This document shows positions 11,301-21,838 of a DNA stretch of 64,000 nucleotides, in pieces. The position numbers and the translations under genes were made by a program. Every line of letters starts with the position of its first letter. The first letter of the stretch is position 1. This stretch comes from Orobanche coerulescens (taxonomy: Eukaryota; Streptophyta; Magnoliopsida; Lamiales; Orobanchaceae), in assembly GCA_033398695.1 (NCBI GenBank), contig CM065818.1:34124001-34188000 (forward strand), in the 5' to 3' direction. The notes under the pieces are model-generated. The model saw only the letters and a list, made by a program, of their open reading frames with translations. It did no database searches and was not told the origin of the DNA.

Positions 11301-11452
11301 TGTTGACGAAGACGAGTTATGATGTACTCCATGGGTTCTGCGTCGTTGGTTTCAGACAGAATGCGCTCAATGATAACAGATCTTGAAAAGATCCGGCCAT
11401 CAATGATGTTAGCAGTTTTCTTCAGAGCAAGAGAAGAAGTTTGTCCAGCCAT
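8348..11452 (-). pseudogene. ORF3 of element H: about 1,034-codon extra (env-like or accessory) ORF with three in-frame stops
   Basis: Starting at the ATG complementary to 11450-11452 (MAGQTSS), one frame runs to a stop at 8348. It is interrupted only by in-frame stops at 9953-9955 (TGA), 9695-9697 (TAA) and 8780-8782 (TGA), with no frameshift. The N-terminal ~260 residues look globular and contain VEEFYLNAA and GVEICVDNN. This resembles the domain in ORF2 of element E. A lysine/arginine stretch (KPKKRLRRLSKVK), proline-serine repeats (PTPV, PSPV), an acidic run (DNDNDSDDDDD), a helical coiled-coil region and a basic C-terminus follow. Sireviruses are known for an env-like ORF after pol. Whether this is one is uncertain: I see no signal peptide or membrane segment. 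Confidence 0.65.
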
Positions 11453-12232
11453 TTGATGATTTCTAAAGAAAAAGTGCAAGAAAATAACCGAAATATGCAG
11501 TAAAATGCAGAAAAGTATGTAGGCTATTTTTGCTTGAGAACTCTTGAATTTTCAGAAAGCGTAAAGAGTCTCTAATGGCAGATTCAGTCCTTTTATAGTT
11601 GGGCAGCGAAATAGGGTTTTGCAGAGTACGAATGGTCAGATTTTAAGGGATGGAAACCGGTTTTTAAAATCAACGGTTAAGATGGACTGAGTGTAACTGG
11701 TACGCTAATCCATTAAAATGTTTAAAAAATGAGCGGGTCCCATTTCTGACATTTGTGTCACCCTAAATGCCTAAAACGGCGGTTTTAAAACAATAAACAA
11801 TTTAAAACATCACGGCTTTTGAGATTCAGTTGTCCAGATGTCGTGTAAGGCATTTAATGTACATGACGTTTGACATAAAAACAGGGCACGTGGACAAAAA
11901 TCATTTTGAAAAGAAATAATATTCTATTATATATATACTGAATCGAAATCCTATAGTATGTGCTGTTTCCGCGTCGATACAGCGTTCCCCTTTAAAAAAG
12001 GTACATATAGGTTTTAAATTCCATACAGCAACTTGAGGATGAATGTTGTATTCATGGGTCCTACAGTATTCCCCCTTAATTATTGCACACGTCAGCTGTA
12101 GGATTCATATGTCTTCGCTCGCTACAGTGCTATATTGACGATTCTGAGTGTACAAATAATTAACGTTGGATACTGTATTCTTGGGTCTTATAGCGTTCCC
12201 CCTCAATTTGTTGAGTAAAAACAGTAATTTAC
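11453..12232 (-). other. Spacer between pol and ORF3 of element H with repeated purine tracts
   Basis: No protein is encoded. On the minus strand three G-rich purine tracts recur in similar words, at about 12193-12205, 12066-12078 and 11983-11995. On the plus strand each reads as TA(C/T)AG(C/T)(A/G)TTCCCC followed by a T-rich run. Multiple polypurine-like tracts before the 3' LTR are, as I recall, a Sirevirus trait. The phrase GATACAG also recurs here and in the LTR. Confidence 0.5.
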
Positions 12233-13867
12233 TTACAGGGAGTCTGGCTGTAGCATTCCCAATTCTTGTCTTAGCATGTTGAATCTTGTTGTGTCGAGCG
12301 GCTTGGTGAAGATGTCGGCCAACTGAACGTCTGTATGAACCTTTTCAAGGATAACATCCTTGTTCTCGACGTGATTCCATATAAAGTGATGCTTCATGTT
12401 GATATGTTTAGTGCGCGAGTGCAGGACGGGATTGTGCGTGATTGCAATTGCACTCGTGTTATCACACATGATTGGAGTCTCTCTGGCATCGATTCCATAG
12501 TCTGACAGCTGTTGCTGCATCCAAAGGATCTGCATACAAAGAACTACCAAGAAGATAGTACTCTGATTCAGCCGTGGAAAGAGAATTAGCCAATTGCTTC
12601 TTACTGAACCAAGAAAGGAGTCTAGGTCCGAGAAAGTGACAAGTTCCACTTGTACTCTTCCTATCTAGCTTGCAGCCTCCGAGATCCGAGTCGCTGTATC
12701 CAACTAAATCGAATCCGCCTTCCTTAGGATACCATAGTCCTGCATCGACTGTTCCTTTAATGTACTTCAGGATTCGTTTAGCTGTATTGAAGTGTGATTC
12801 CTTAGGTGCAACTTGATATCTCGCACACACTCCAACAGCAAACTGGATATCGGGCCTGCTAGCCGTTAGGTACAGGAGCGAACTAATGAGCTTCCTGTAG
12901 AGTGATTGGTCAAACGGCTTTCCAGCTTCATCAGCACTAATTTGCACGGAAGTGCTCATGGGGGTTGGCGAGGATTTGGATGTGTTCATTCCAAATTTGT
13001 TGAGAAGCTCCTTGCTGTATTTTTCTTGGTTGATGAAAATACCTGTAGGCAACTGCTTTACCTGCAAACCTAGAAAATAACTAAGTTCCCTCATCATACT
13101 CATTTCAAATTTACTTTGCATGAGATGAGAGAACCTTTGACATAAAGCACGGTTAGTTGAACCAAAAATAATATCATCCACATAGATTTGCACCATAAGA
13201 AGGTCATCGCCTTCATGTATCTTGAACAAGGTCTTGTCCATAGCACCTTTCTCAAATCTATTGTTGGTTAGATACTGGGACAGGGTTTCGTACCAGGCTC
13301 TAGGGGCTTGTTTAAGTCCATACAATGCTTTCCTTAGCCTGTAAACTAGGTCGATACCGTCTGTGTTAGCAAACCCTGGTGGTTGTTCAACATAAACTTC
13401 TTCTGAAAGGTCTCCATTCAGGAAAGCACTTTTGACGTCCATTTGGTATACAATAAAGCTCTTATGGGCGGCAAAGGCTAAAATGTCCTGATGGCTTTTA
13501 GTCTCGCTACAGGGGCGAAGGTTTCATCATAGTCTATGCCTTCTTCCTGACTATAGCCTTGTGCGACTAGTCTGGATTTATTCCTTATAATAAGTCCATT
13601 TCGATCCTTTTTGTTTCGAAATACCCATTTGGTTCCTATAACCGATTGATGTGTAGGTCTGGGTACAAGATACCATACATTGTTTCTTTCGAAACCGTTA
13701 AGCTCTTCTTCCATAGATGTTATCCAATGAGAATTATTAAGAGCATCTATGGTCGAAACAGGTTCGGACTGGGCTAAGAATACAGCGATAGTGCACATAT
13801 TGAGTCTTCTAAGCTCGGATTGAGATTTCCATTCAGGAAAATGTGATATCTCAGCATCAGATTCTTC
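12233..13867 (-). pseudogene. Reverse transcriptase-RNase H of element H, frameshifted
   Basis: Copies element RNA into DNA and removes the RNA strand. The N-terminal part (about 13798-13478) has the copia lead-in WYLVPRP and [10 protein letters not shown] one-base loss in a T run near 13485 shifts the frame. The palm region then reads MDVKSAFLNG, YGLKQAPRAWY and the catalytic YVDD box (about 13170-13180), which is intact. RNase H follows (YSDSDLGGCKLDRKSTSG, TAESEYY). A second frameshift near 12555 leads to the tail (CDNTSAI, LHSRTKHINMKHHF, LADIFTKPL), ending at 12233. The wording matches SIRE-type copia elements. Two frameshifts make it non-functional as read. Confidence 0.88.
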
Positions 13868-15469
13868 TTATGCACAAAGTACATTTCCTTGTGTACTCTG
13901 TATTCTCCTACGAGTAGAAACACCAGCATTTATGTTTCCAATGATCAGCTCTTGCGGGTGATCTCTCAACCATCTTCGGTCGGGTTCTAATTCAGGATCC
14001 CGTACTGTATCGAAAGATTCTGTGGATACGGCTTGGCTTATGCAGTCGGCTTCATCCACATCGATTCTTACAGCTGCGGGGTTGATTTCTAAATCAACGA
14101 CAGGTTCTATGTGAGTTGGAGGATCCAAGATAGATAGATGGTGAATGTAATGAGTGATATCATCTACTCCTGTAGGGTCTAGGTGTGGTTCGTCAAACAC
14201 TACATGAACTGATTCCTCGATCGTCAGCTTCCTTTTATTAAAGATTCTGAAAGCTTTGCTGACGGAGGAGTATCCTACGAATATTCCTTCATCTGATTTC
14301 TCATCAAAGGTTCTAAGTTGGTCCTTCCCATTATTCAATGCATAACACCTGCATCCAAAGATGTGGATATACGAAACTAACGGAGTTTTGTTGTTCCATA
14401 CCTCATATGCTGTTTTGTTGTGGTGCTTGTTGACGATACAGCGGTTTTGAGTGTAGCATGCTGTATTGGTTGCTTCACCCCAGAAATGCTGTGGCAATTT
14501 GCTTGCGGCAATCATTGTCCTTGTTGCTTCTTTCAACGTCCCATTCTTTCGTTTGGCAACACCATTTTGTTGAGGTGTACGGGCAGCTGAGTATTCGTGC
14601 TGTATTCCATTCTCCGAACAGTATTGCTCTATAAATCGGTTAGTAAATTACGCCTCTGTTTAACGAATGCACACGATACTCGATGCTTTTTCATTTTGCA
14701 ACTTTCTCAAGAGCTCGGGCAGCTTTGATGTTGTTTCCTTCTTCTTGCTAAGAAAGATCGTCCAAGCATACCTGGAATAATCATCAACAACAACCATGCA
14801 GTATTTCTTACCTCCCAAACTTACTGGGTCTACAGGACCGTAGAGATCCATGTGTAGCATTTCTAACACTCTTTGGGTTGAAAGGTAGGATTTGCTCTTC
14901 AGGGTTGACTTGATTTGCTTGCCTTTCTGACATGGTCCGCAGACGCTGTCCTTCTTGAATGACACATTTGGCAAACCTCTAACCATTCCCTGTCTTGAGA
15001 GCTTGTTGATTGTCTTGAAGTTGACGTGAGACATCCTCTTGTGCCATAACCAGCTAAGATCTGCAGTGCCTTTGGCAACAAAGCATGGAATTGAGGAGCT
15101 CATAGGCTTCCAGTCAGCAATATACATATTACCTGATATGCTTCCTGTAAGCACAACTTCCTTGGTTTGGATGTTTTTGACTCTACAGCGATCCATATAG
15201 AACTTCACCGAGAACCGTTTATCACAGAACTGGCTAATACTAAGTAGATTATACTGTAAGCCTTCAACATATGCAACATCGGTGACTTTAAATTTTCCGA
15301 CAAGTAGGTTTCCTTTCCCTCTTGTTCTTCCTTTAGATTTATCACCGAAACAAACTTTTGGACCGCGACCTTCTACAAAATCGGATAGCTTGCTCCTATC
15401 TCCGGTCATGTGTCGAGAGCATCCACTATAAAAGTACCAGGTATCCTCCTCTAGAATGTCCTGTAACAA
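13868..15469 (-). pseudogene. Protease-integrase of element H with both catalytic sites altered
   Basis: The protease begins near 15450. Where copia proteases have W-Y-x-D-S-G, this reads WYFYSGCSRHMTG, so the catalytic aspartate is tyrosine (GAT to TAT). The integrase zinc region follows (LWHKRMSH ... CGPCQKGK) and then the core with LHMDLYGP and VVDDYSRYAW carrying the first two acidic residues. Around 14640-14660 two small compensating indels create stops. The third acidic residue lies in QNGVAKRKN, where copia elements normally have E: GAA appears as AAA, giving K. The C-terminal integrase part (FGCRCYALN, GIFVGYSS) runs to an in-frame TAA at 13868-13870. Enzyme activity is not expected. 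Confidence 0.83.
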
Positions 15470-15559
15470 AGAAATTAAGTAGATTTAGGTCCCCTTTGAT
15501 TTTTGGGTCCAAGATTGTTAGTTCCTCTAGGTACCCAAGTTTTCCTGGTAGCAATTGGT

Positions 15560-17764
15560 TTATTCTAGGGCATACTCGGTACAGTGTTGCGATATCTACG
15601 GGGGGCATATCCGTAGTTGTTATAACCATGATAATTATTATGCATGAAAAAATTAGGGTTATTATTATTAATCCAGTACGAGTGCCGTCTTGGAGGTGGA
15701 GCCATTTTCTTAGGCCTAACAGCTTGCCTTCTGGGTCTCCAGTTGGATTCCCAATGTTGTTGTGGATACTGAACCGGCATCTGCTGTCTCGAGGGATAAC
15801 GGGGCTCCTGTATCCAATACCTAGGCGTCTCATGCGATAAATCGCCGTGCGGGCCTTTGGTGGTTGGATACAGCCTTCCTTCTGAACGGCTGTTGGCGCT
15901 GTTGATATGCTATGGGAGCATGTTGTTGAGTGCGCCTCACAGGTTGGAACAGCTTATGATTCCGCTGTCTGGAATAGGATTGCGGGGGCGGAATAGCAGC
16001 CTTCAATTTTCTCGGTACAGCAGGTTCCTTCATGGGACTAGGGGTTTCTTCCGATTCTGGAATGTGTTCCACACTCTTGACGAACACTGTACTAGTTTTC
16101 CCTTTGTTTGAACATGAACTGTATCCTAAGCCACTTTTATCATGAGCATTTTGCCCAGTGCTCAGAATTTCTTCCATTCTTTTGGACGATTTCTCGAACG
16201 ACTTCAGAGTGGTCTCAAGTTCAATTTCTCGCTTTTCGAGAGTTGTGATTTTGGCTTGAAGTAGAACCAAATAATTTGTCTTGCTCTCGTTGTGAGTTTT
16301 AGCCTCACTTAGTTTATGAGTAAGTTGATGATTGCTCTCCATGAGTTTTTCAAAATCGACTTTGCTGGTTTCACAGTCAAGAGACATATTTTCATAATTT
16401 ATTTTCAGCAAGTCATTTTCATCTTTCAACTCTAAATTAGTTAATTGAAGCTGTATATTCTCAGTTTTCAGTGTCTCATGGGCCTTTTGAATGTTTTTAA
16501 ATTCATTCATCATGTTTTCAAAAGTATGAGATGCATTTGATGGAATAGCTGAGGTTGAACTTACCTCATCGTCGCTGTCTTCACCTTCTGGAATATCTTT
16601 GGCCATAAAGCACATATATGCTTTATCATCGAACTCAACGTCAGATGAATCACTTTCAGTGACCACCTGAAGACATTCTGCTGATTTGGATGGTGTGGGG
16701 GAGGCTTCTGATTCTCCAATCAGGGCCTTGAGCTTGTCTTTCCAAGCACGTCTTCTTTCATCTCTCTCATGTTGCTCGACCTCCGGCAACCTTTGGACTT
16801 TGGGATGAGGACATTTATTTGCATAATGCCCTGGTTTCCTGCAATTATAGCACAGGTTAGCGTCACCAGATGATGTTTTGGTACTTACCTTGTGAACAGG
16901 TTTGGGCCTGTATGGAGTCTTTCCAGACTGTTTGATGAACTTTTTGAATTTATGCATGAGAAGCGCCATTTCATCTTGAGACAGGATGTCGTCGTCACTG
17001 TCAGCATTTTTGTGACTAGGCTTCGACGAGCTGGGCATGCTGTGTCGACGGTTCGATACAGCGGCTAGAGCTGTGACCTTTGAAGGATATTCTTCAGCTT
17101 TCTCTCTTCTGTTAATATCATACTCAAAAGCTTTGAGGTCAGAGAAGAGATCAAAAGTAGATATTTCATTAAGATTGCAAGATACACGCATAGCTGTGGT
17201 CTTAATGTCCCATCGAGCTGGGAGAGATCTGAAAATTTTTAAATTCTTCTCCTTTTGGGTATAAATTTTGTCCAACGCTTAAAGTTCACCAACAATGCCA
17301 GTGAATCTGAGGTCAAGTTCCTCAAGTGTCTCAGTTGGTTTCATTTCGAAAGATTCAAATTGCTGAGCCAGTTTTGAAATCTTGTTTTCTTTTGAGAGCT
17401 CAGTTCCCTCACAAATCAACTTGAGTTTATCCCAGATTTCTTTGGCTATTTTGCAGCTCTTTACCTTTGAGAACGTGCCTTTGTCAAGAGTGACAAATAA
17501 CGCGTTCTTAGCCACGTTGTCAAGGTTTGCTCGCTTTCTTTCATCTGTGGTCCATTGCTCGCGATCCTTCTCGAGCATCTCAGCATGGGCTTGGCCTTCA
17601 ATCCTTGCGGCCGTGTTTACCTTCATGATCTTGATAGGACCATCCTGTATAACAAAAATCATCTCTTCGTGCATTGCTGCAAGATGAGCCTCCATCCTAA
17701 TTCTTCAGTCATCAAATTCGTTAATAGAGAACATAGGAACTTTGTTGATCATAGAAGTATTCAT
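15560..17764 (-). pseudogene. gag of element H, with in-frame stops and a frameshift
   Basis: The likely start is the ATG complementary to 17762-17764 (MNTSMINKVPMF). An in-frame TGA at 17705-17707 sits where a tryptophan codon is usual, and a TAA at 17279-17281 interrupts the UBN2-type gag domain (KIAKEIWDKLKLICEGTE). A classical CX2CX4HX4C knuckle (CYNCRKPGHYANKC) lies at about 16800-16850. It is followed by an acidic stretch and a long leucine/lysine coiled coil (about 16530-16150). The frame stops at 15830. A one-base shift restores a basic, Pro/Gln/Arg-rich tail down to a TAG near 15565. The long coiled coil and basic tail fit Sirevirus gags. Confidence 0.82.
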
Positions 17765-17858
17765 GTGATAATACAGAAATGAAAGCGACTGTTTTGAAAA
17801 TAAGTGATTTTGGATCTGATTCGGTTAAAAATACGACTGATTCTTTTTAGAATCAACC

Positions 17859-17870
17859 GCTCGGATACCA
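17859..17870 (-). other. Primer binding site of element H (tRNA-iMet type)
   Basis: On the minus strand it reads TGGTATCCGAGC, one base different from the plant tRNA-iMet complement TGGTATCAGAGC. It begins two bases from the LTR end, the expected position. Confidence 0.75.
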
Positions 17871-17872
17871 CT

Positions 17873-19020
17873 TGTTGGTCACTAAGTATACTGGATACAG
17901 TTTGGGAAATAGTTTAAACAACAAACTGCATTTAATTTTAAATCGAGTGCGTAGCGGAAGTCTTAGATACGGAGGTTGCCGTGGATACGGAACTAAATGT
18001 ATAGTGTATACTTAATTAATCACGGTAATTAAAACAAGAAAAAGCGAAGGTAAATAACACGGTAATTAAAATGGTTCGAGGTAAACCCTCTACGTCCACC
18101 GGTCCTCCACACAGAGTAAAGTTTATTATAATTACTACGTACACAACTACGTAATTATAACAACACACAATCAATATATCGTTCACACAGATTGATATAA
18201 AGATCTTAGCTTCAACCGTTCACACAGATTGGTTTTGGGCTAATGCTTTGACTTGCTTCTTCACACACAGTTCTGAAGCTTCGTCTTCTTCAATGCAAAT
18301 CCTTCACACACAGTTTCGGAGAAGCACAGATTGCTCAGTCCACATAGGGCTGATCTGGGTTTGTTCAAAGTATAGAACAGATGGTGAACAACAACTTTGA
18401 CTTTAAGAGCTTTTAGCTGATGAAGTGTTGTTCAGGATGATGAGCACTATATATCTCTTTTGATCTGAGTTGCAGTAAGCTTTGGAGATATGTTTTGCTC
18501 TGATAATAATTTCGATAGCTTGGGTAACTGATCTTCAGAATCTTGATGTGATATATATAGTCTCTGAAATATATATCCGTTGAGATGTATCCATTGAGTG
18601 AGATTCCGTTCCAACGGATTTATAACACGATCCGATTTTAGCGGGATTTGAAGATCTGTTGATTGACAGTATTTAAATACTTTATCCTTGAGTATTTAAA
18701 TACTTCTTTATTCAACGGGACTTGACTTCTGGAGATACCTTCTTTGTCCTGTTGTGAGTTGTATGGAAGATAACTGTATTGGAGATTCTAGACAGTTTCC
18801 ATACTTGGTTTTTTATAAGACTTCTTGCTGTACTAAAGGGCTTCACTATATGCTGATTCGAGGCAGGTCTTCGATACAGGATAATGCCTCAATACTTTGA
18901 TACAGTCTCCTTTACTGTATGCAGATTGGCATATATGTCAAAACCTCTTTATCAAATACCATTCGATACAGGGATTGGATATCCCGACTGTTTCGATACA
19001 GGGTTCTTGTTTTCCCAACA
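17873..19020 (-). repeat. 5' LTR of element H (1148 bp)
   Basis: The plus-strand ends are TGTTGG and CCAACA, a six-base inverted terminal pair. It abuts the primer site on one side and the pogo transposase frame on the other. TATA-like sequences on the minus strand lie near 18446-18456 and 18549-18560. Between 18110 and 18320 a short word (TTCACACA followed by GATT or CAGTT) occurs about four times. The word CGATACAG(G) recurs near the 19020 end. The second LTR is outside the window, so age cannot be estimated. Confidence 0.82.
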
Positions 19021-20341
19021 AGGAACAATATCAAACACTCTTAAGAGATCATCGGAGTTCCTATCGGCTAACTTTGACAAAGATGGATCTTCCAAGAGTC
19101 ACAAAGCAGCCAAGTATCCGGACAGGGAGAAAGTTGTTTATGAATGGTTTTTCCAACATCAAGAGCGTGTGAATATAACAGGAGAGTTAATCATAGAGAA
19201 GGCGGTTGAGACGTTGAAGCTTTTGTATCCATAGGATTCTTTTGAGCATAATATTTCACAGAGTTGGCTTGAGAAATTCAAGTTAAGGCATGGTATCATA
19301 TTGTATCGCCGATTTGGAGAAAGTGGCTCAGTCGACACACATGACATGGAGAATAAATTGGAGTCTGTAAGAGAAAAAATTAATCAATTTCCAATGAAAG
19401 ATGTTTTTAATATGGATGAAACTGGTTTGTTTTACAGGTTACAAGCGGACCATTCACTTGCAACAAAACAACTTGAAGGTAGGAAACAGGACAAGGAAAG
19501 ACTTACAATTGTTATCTATTGCAATGAGGATGGTTCAGAAAAAATTCCTCTATGGATCATTGGTAAGTATGCAAAGCCACATTGTTTTAAGAATGTCAAC
19601 CTAAATAGCCTAGATTGTGAATACCGTGTCAACAAAAGAGCATGGATGATTAGGTTGCTTTTCGAAGAATATGTTCGTTGGCTAGATGATCAAATGCACG
19701 GTCAAAAAATTCTCTTGGTAGTGGATAATTGTCCAGCCCATTCAAAAAATATTCAAGGGTTGCAAAACATCGAGTTGTTTTTTCTACCGCCAAACATGAC
19801 TTCAAAAATTCAACCATGTGATGCTGGAATAATTAGAGCCTTTAAAATGTACTACCGTAAAAGGTTTTATCGTAAGATTTTGGAAGGTTATGAGTTGGAC
19901 ATTTCTTCCCCAGAAAAGATTAATGTTTTAGATGCCATCAACTTGGCCGTCTCGGCTTGGAGAAATGTGAAACAAGAGTCCTTAGCAAATTACTTTCGAC
20001 ACTGTAAAATTCGTTCGGCTAATCCAACCGGCTCAAATGATTTAAACGATGTAAATTCTGGAGAAGACATTCGTGAGCTTGAGAACTTGATTACGGGAAT
20101 GCATTATCGGCACAAAATGGATGTGAATGAGTTGTTGGATTATCCAGGTAAAAATAATGAATGTTACGAGGTTCAAAGTATTGAAGAAATTATCGCGGAT
20201 ACTGTTCAAAATTAGGTTGATGATGAAGTTGATGATGATTCAGCACCTTTGGAACCGGTCACTCGGAAAGAAGCATTGCAAGCGGCAATAACTCTTCACA
20301 ACTTTTTGTTGCAATACGAGAATACAGTGCCTCAACTCTAA
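19021..20341 (+). pseudogene. pogo/Tigger-like transposase (right part), two in-frame TAG codons
   Basis: The frame is open from the LTR junction at 19021, so the N-terminus lies beyond element H outside the window. Residues after the junction form a CENP-B/Tc5-type DNA-binding helix region (KYPDREKVVYEWF, NITGELIIEKAV). A TAG at 19232-19234 interrupts it. The DDE catalytic domain follows with FNMDETGLFY, LLVVDNCPAHS and PPNMTSKIQPCDAGIIRAFK, giving three aspartates about 30 residues apart at the last pair. A second TAG at 20213-20215 is followed in the same frame by an acidic stretch and a conserved-looking helix (TRKEALQAA), ending with TAA at 20339-20341. Plant relatives are known as Tigger- or CENP-B-homologue-like transposases. 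Confidence 0.85.
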
Positions 20342-20637
20342 GTGCAATTGAGAGATTTAAAGATGAACTCAATATAGATTTGAAGTTCACAAAAAACAAG
20401 CGACTATAGAATCATTTTTTACTAGACAATTCTAGAATTTTGGAATATTTTAGTAATTATTAATTTATAGTTTCGCTGGGACCAATATATTTACATTGGG
20501 ATTTCAAAAAAATTATTATATTATTATTTTATCGATTGGGGTCCAATTTTGTACTGGTCCCAAGTTGGAACCGGACAAATTATTAATTTTATCGAGGTTA
20601 TTAATTTATTGAGTATTAAATTATAGAGGTTCTACTG
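19021..20637 (+). mobile_element. Right half of a pogo/Tigger DNA transposon, interrupted by element H
   Basis: The right terminal inverted repeat ends in AGAGGTTCTACTG at 20637, followed by TA (20638-20639), the TA target duplication expected of this superfamily. The complementary start CAGTAGAACCTCT is, as I recall, typical of plant Tigger-type elements. Subterminal sequence at 20470-20600 carries repeated 'GGGACCA/TGGTCCC' and 'TTATCGA' words. The left end is outside the window. Confidence 0.75.
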
Positions 20638-20662
20638 TATTGGGTGTCAATTTATATGTTGT

Positions 20663-21275
20663 TGTGTTGTAAAAATCGGTAAAATCGGATGAGTACTCGA
20701 GCGAGTACTCGGAATCGGTCCTCAATTGAGCCGATTTGAGGTTACTCGAGTCAGAAATCGGTTTTTTCCAAAATCGGGTCAATCTCGGTCAAATTCGGAC
20801 TAATCGAGAGAGTACTCGGATTTTATTATTTTTTATTAAAAATTATTTTCTTATTCAACCATATTAAGTGGTCTATTTTTTTTTTTTAAAGTTATATATC
20901 AATATGACTACATATCATTTTCTATTAATGAAAACTACGATAAAATGATATATCCTACTAAAATTTTCGAATAACCTCATAATTGGATACATACTCAGAT
21001 ATAGACATAATTTATAATTTTAAATATGCTCAAAATCATTTAATATTTTCATTTGTTATTACTTTAAATCATTAGGTTTTATCTATTTATAAATAAAAAT
21101 AATAATGCTTAAATAAATAAATTTAAGTTATTCTTTTTATTATATATAAGAAATTAAAAATATTCTTTCATCCCGATTAGTTCTCCGAGACTCATTCCGA
21201 GTACTCTCCGATTATCCGAGTACTCATTTTTTTAAAATTAAACCGAGTACGACCGAATACCGGTTTTTACAACCT
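20663..21275 (+). mobile_element. hAT-like MITE, about 610 bp
   Basis: The left end GTTGTAAAAATCGGTA (from about 20666) faces the inverted right end TACCGGTTTTTACAAC (to about 21273). The 8-bp word TATGTTGT flanks it at 20655-20662 and 21276-21283, a duplication size typical of hAT elements. Both arms are rich in short words such as GAGTACTCG and CGGATTAT. The centre is AT-rich and has no reading frame. Strand is arbitrary. Confidence 0.65.
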
Positions 21276-21601
21276 TATGTTGTGATACTTAGAAGTAGGG
21301 CTGAGACTTAAAAATCGAATACCTGAATAACCGAATTGAATTGTTGAAAATTGTTCGGTTCGATTTGGTTATTGAAAAAAATCGTGAGAATTTTGGATAT
21401 TGGATCCTCTTTTCAAAGTGAATTTCGAGTAATGGGTATTGATTTTTTTTTTAAAAAAAAACAAAAAATTAAAATGCGTGATATTTAAATTAAAAAGAAA
21501 AACCCCATTATTATATATATTTTTGTTATCTGTATATTTGTTTACTACTTTCTTTTTAATCAAGCTACTATATAAACTCCAAATATCAAAATCTTTACTA
21601 C

Positions 21602-21838
21602 TGTTTCAGGAGAAAGTAAAAGACTGTAAATACGAGTCAATCAATTGTATTCATAACACTGATAGAGGGGCCTTTATATAGGCATTACAATGAGAGTCCT
21701 TCCATACATAGGATTCCTAGATAAGGTAAGACATCTAATAGGATCCTACTACCTCTAGAAGGATCTAGAATCTTCCATCTGTGTATATACAATCAGTATT
21801 AGGTAAGAGACATCACGGGAATAATAATTCCCGGAGCA
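21602..21838 (-). repeat. Left (3') LTR of element G
   Basis: It begins TGTTTCAGG and ends CCCGGAGCA. It matches the right LTR over most of its length, including GTAAAAGACTGTAAATACGA and GGATCCTACTACCTCTAGAA. A few substitutions and a small length difference near 21665-21680 separate them. Confidence 0.85.

Larger units (their letters stand above)
8297..19020 (-). mobile_element. Sirevirus-like Ty1/copia retrotransposon (element H), decayed, 3' end outside the window
   Basis: On the minus strand the order is 5' LTR (19020-17873), iMet-type primer site, gag with zinc knuckle, protease, integrase, RT, RNase H, a non-coding spacer with purine tracts, and a long extra ORF ending at 8348. The copia order (integrase before RT), the RT and RNase H motifs and the extra downstream ORF point to the Sirevirus (SIRE/Maximus) lineage. 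No 3' LTR is seen: element E begins 51 bases after the ORF3 stop and is probably inserted there. H itself split a pogo-type transposase gene, whose right half starts at 19021. Confidence 0.83.

Noticed and set aside
18884..19020. Upstream ATG for the pogo transposase in LTR H
   Set aside because: The frame happens to be open through the LTR end, but homology to the DNA-binding domain starts only after the junction at 19021.
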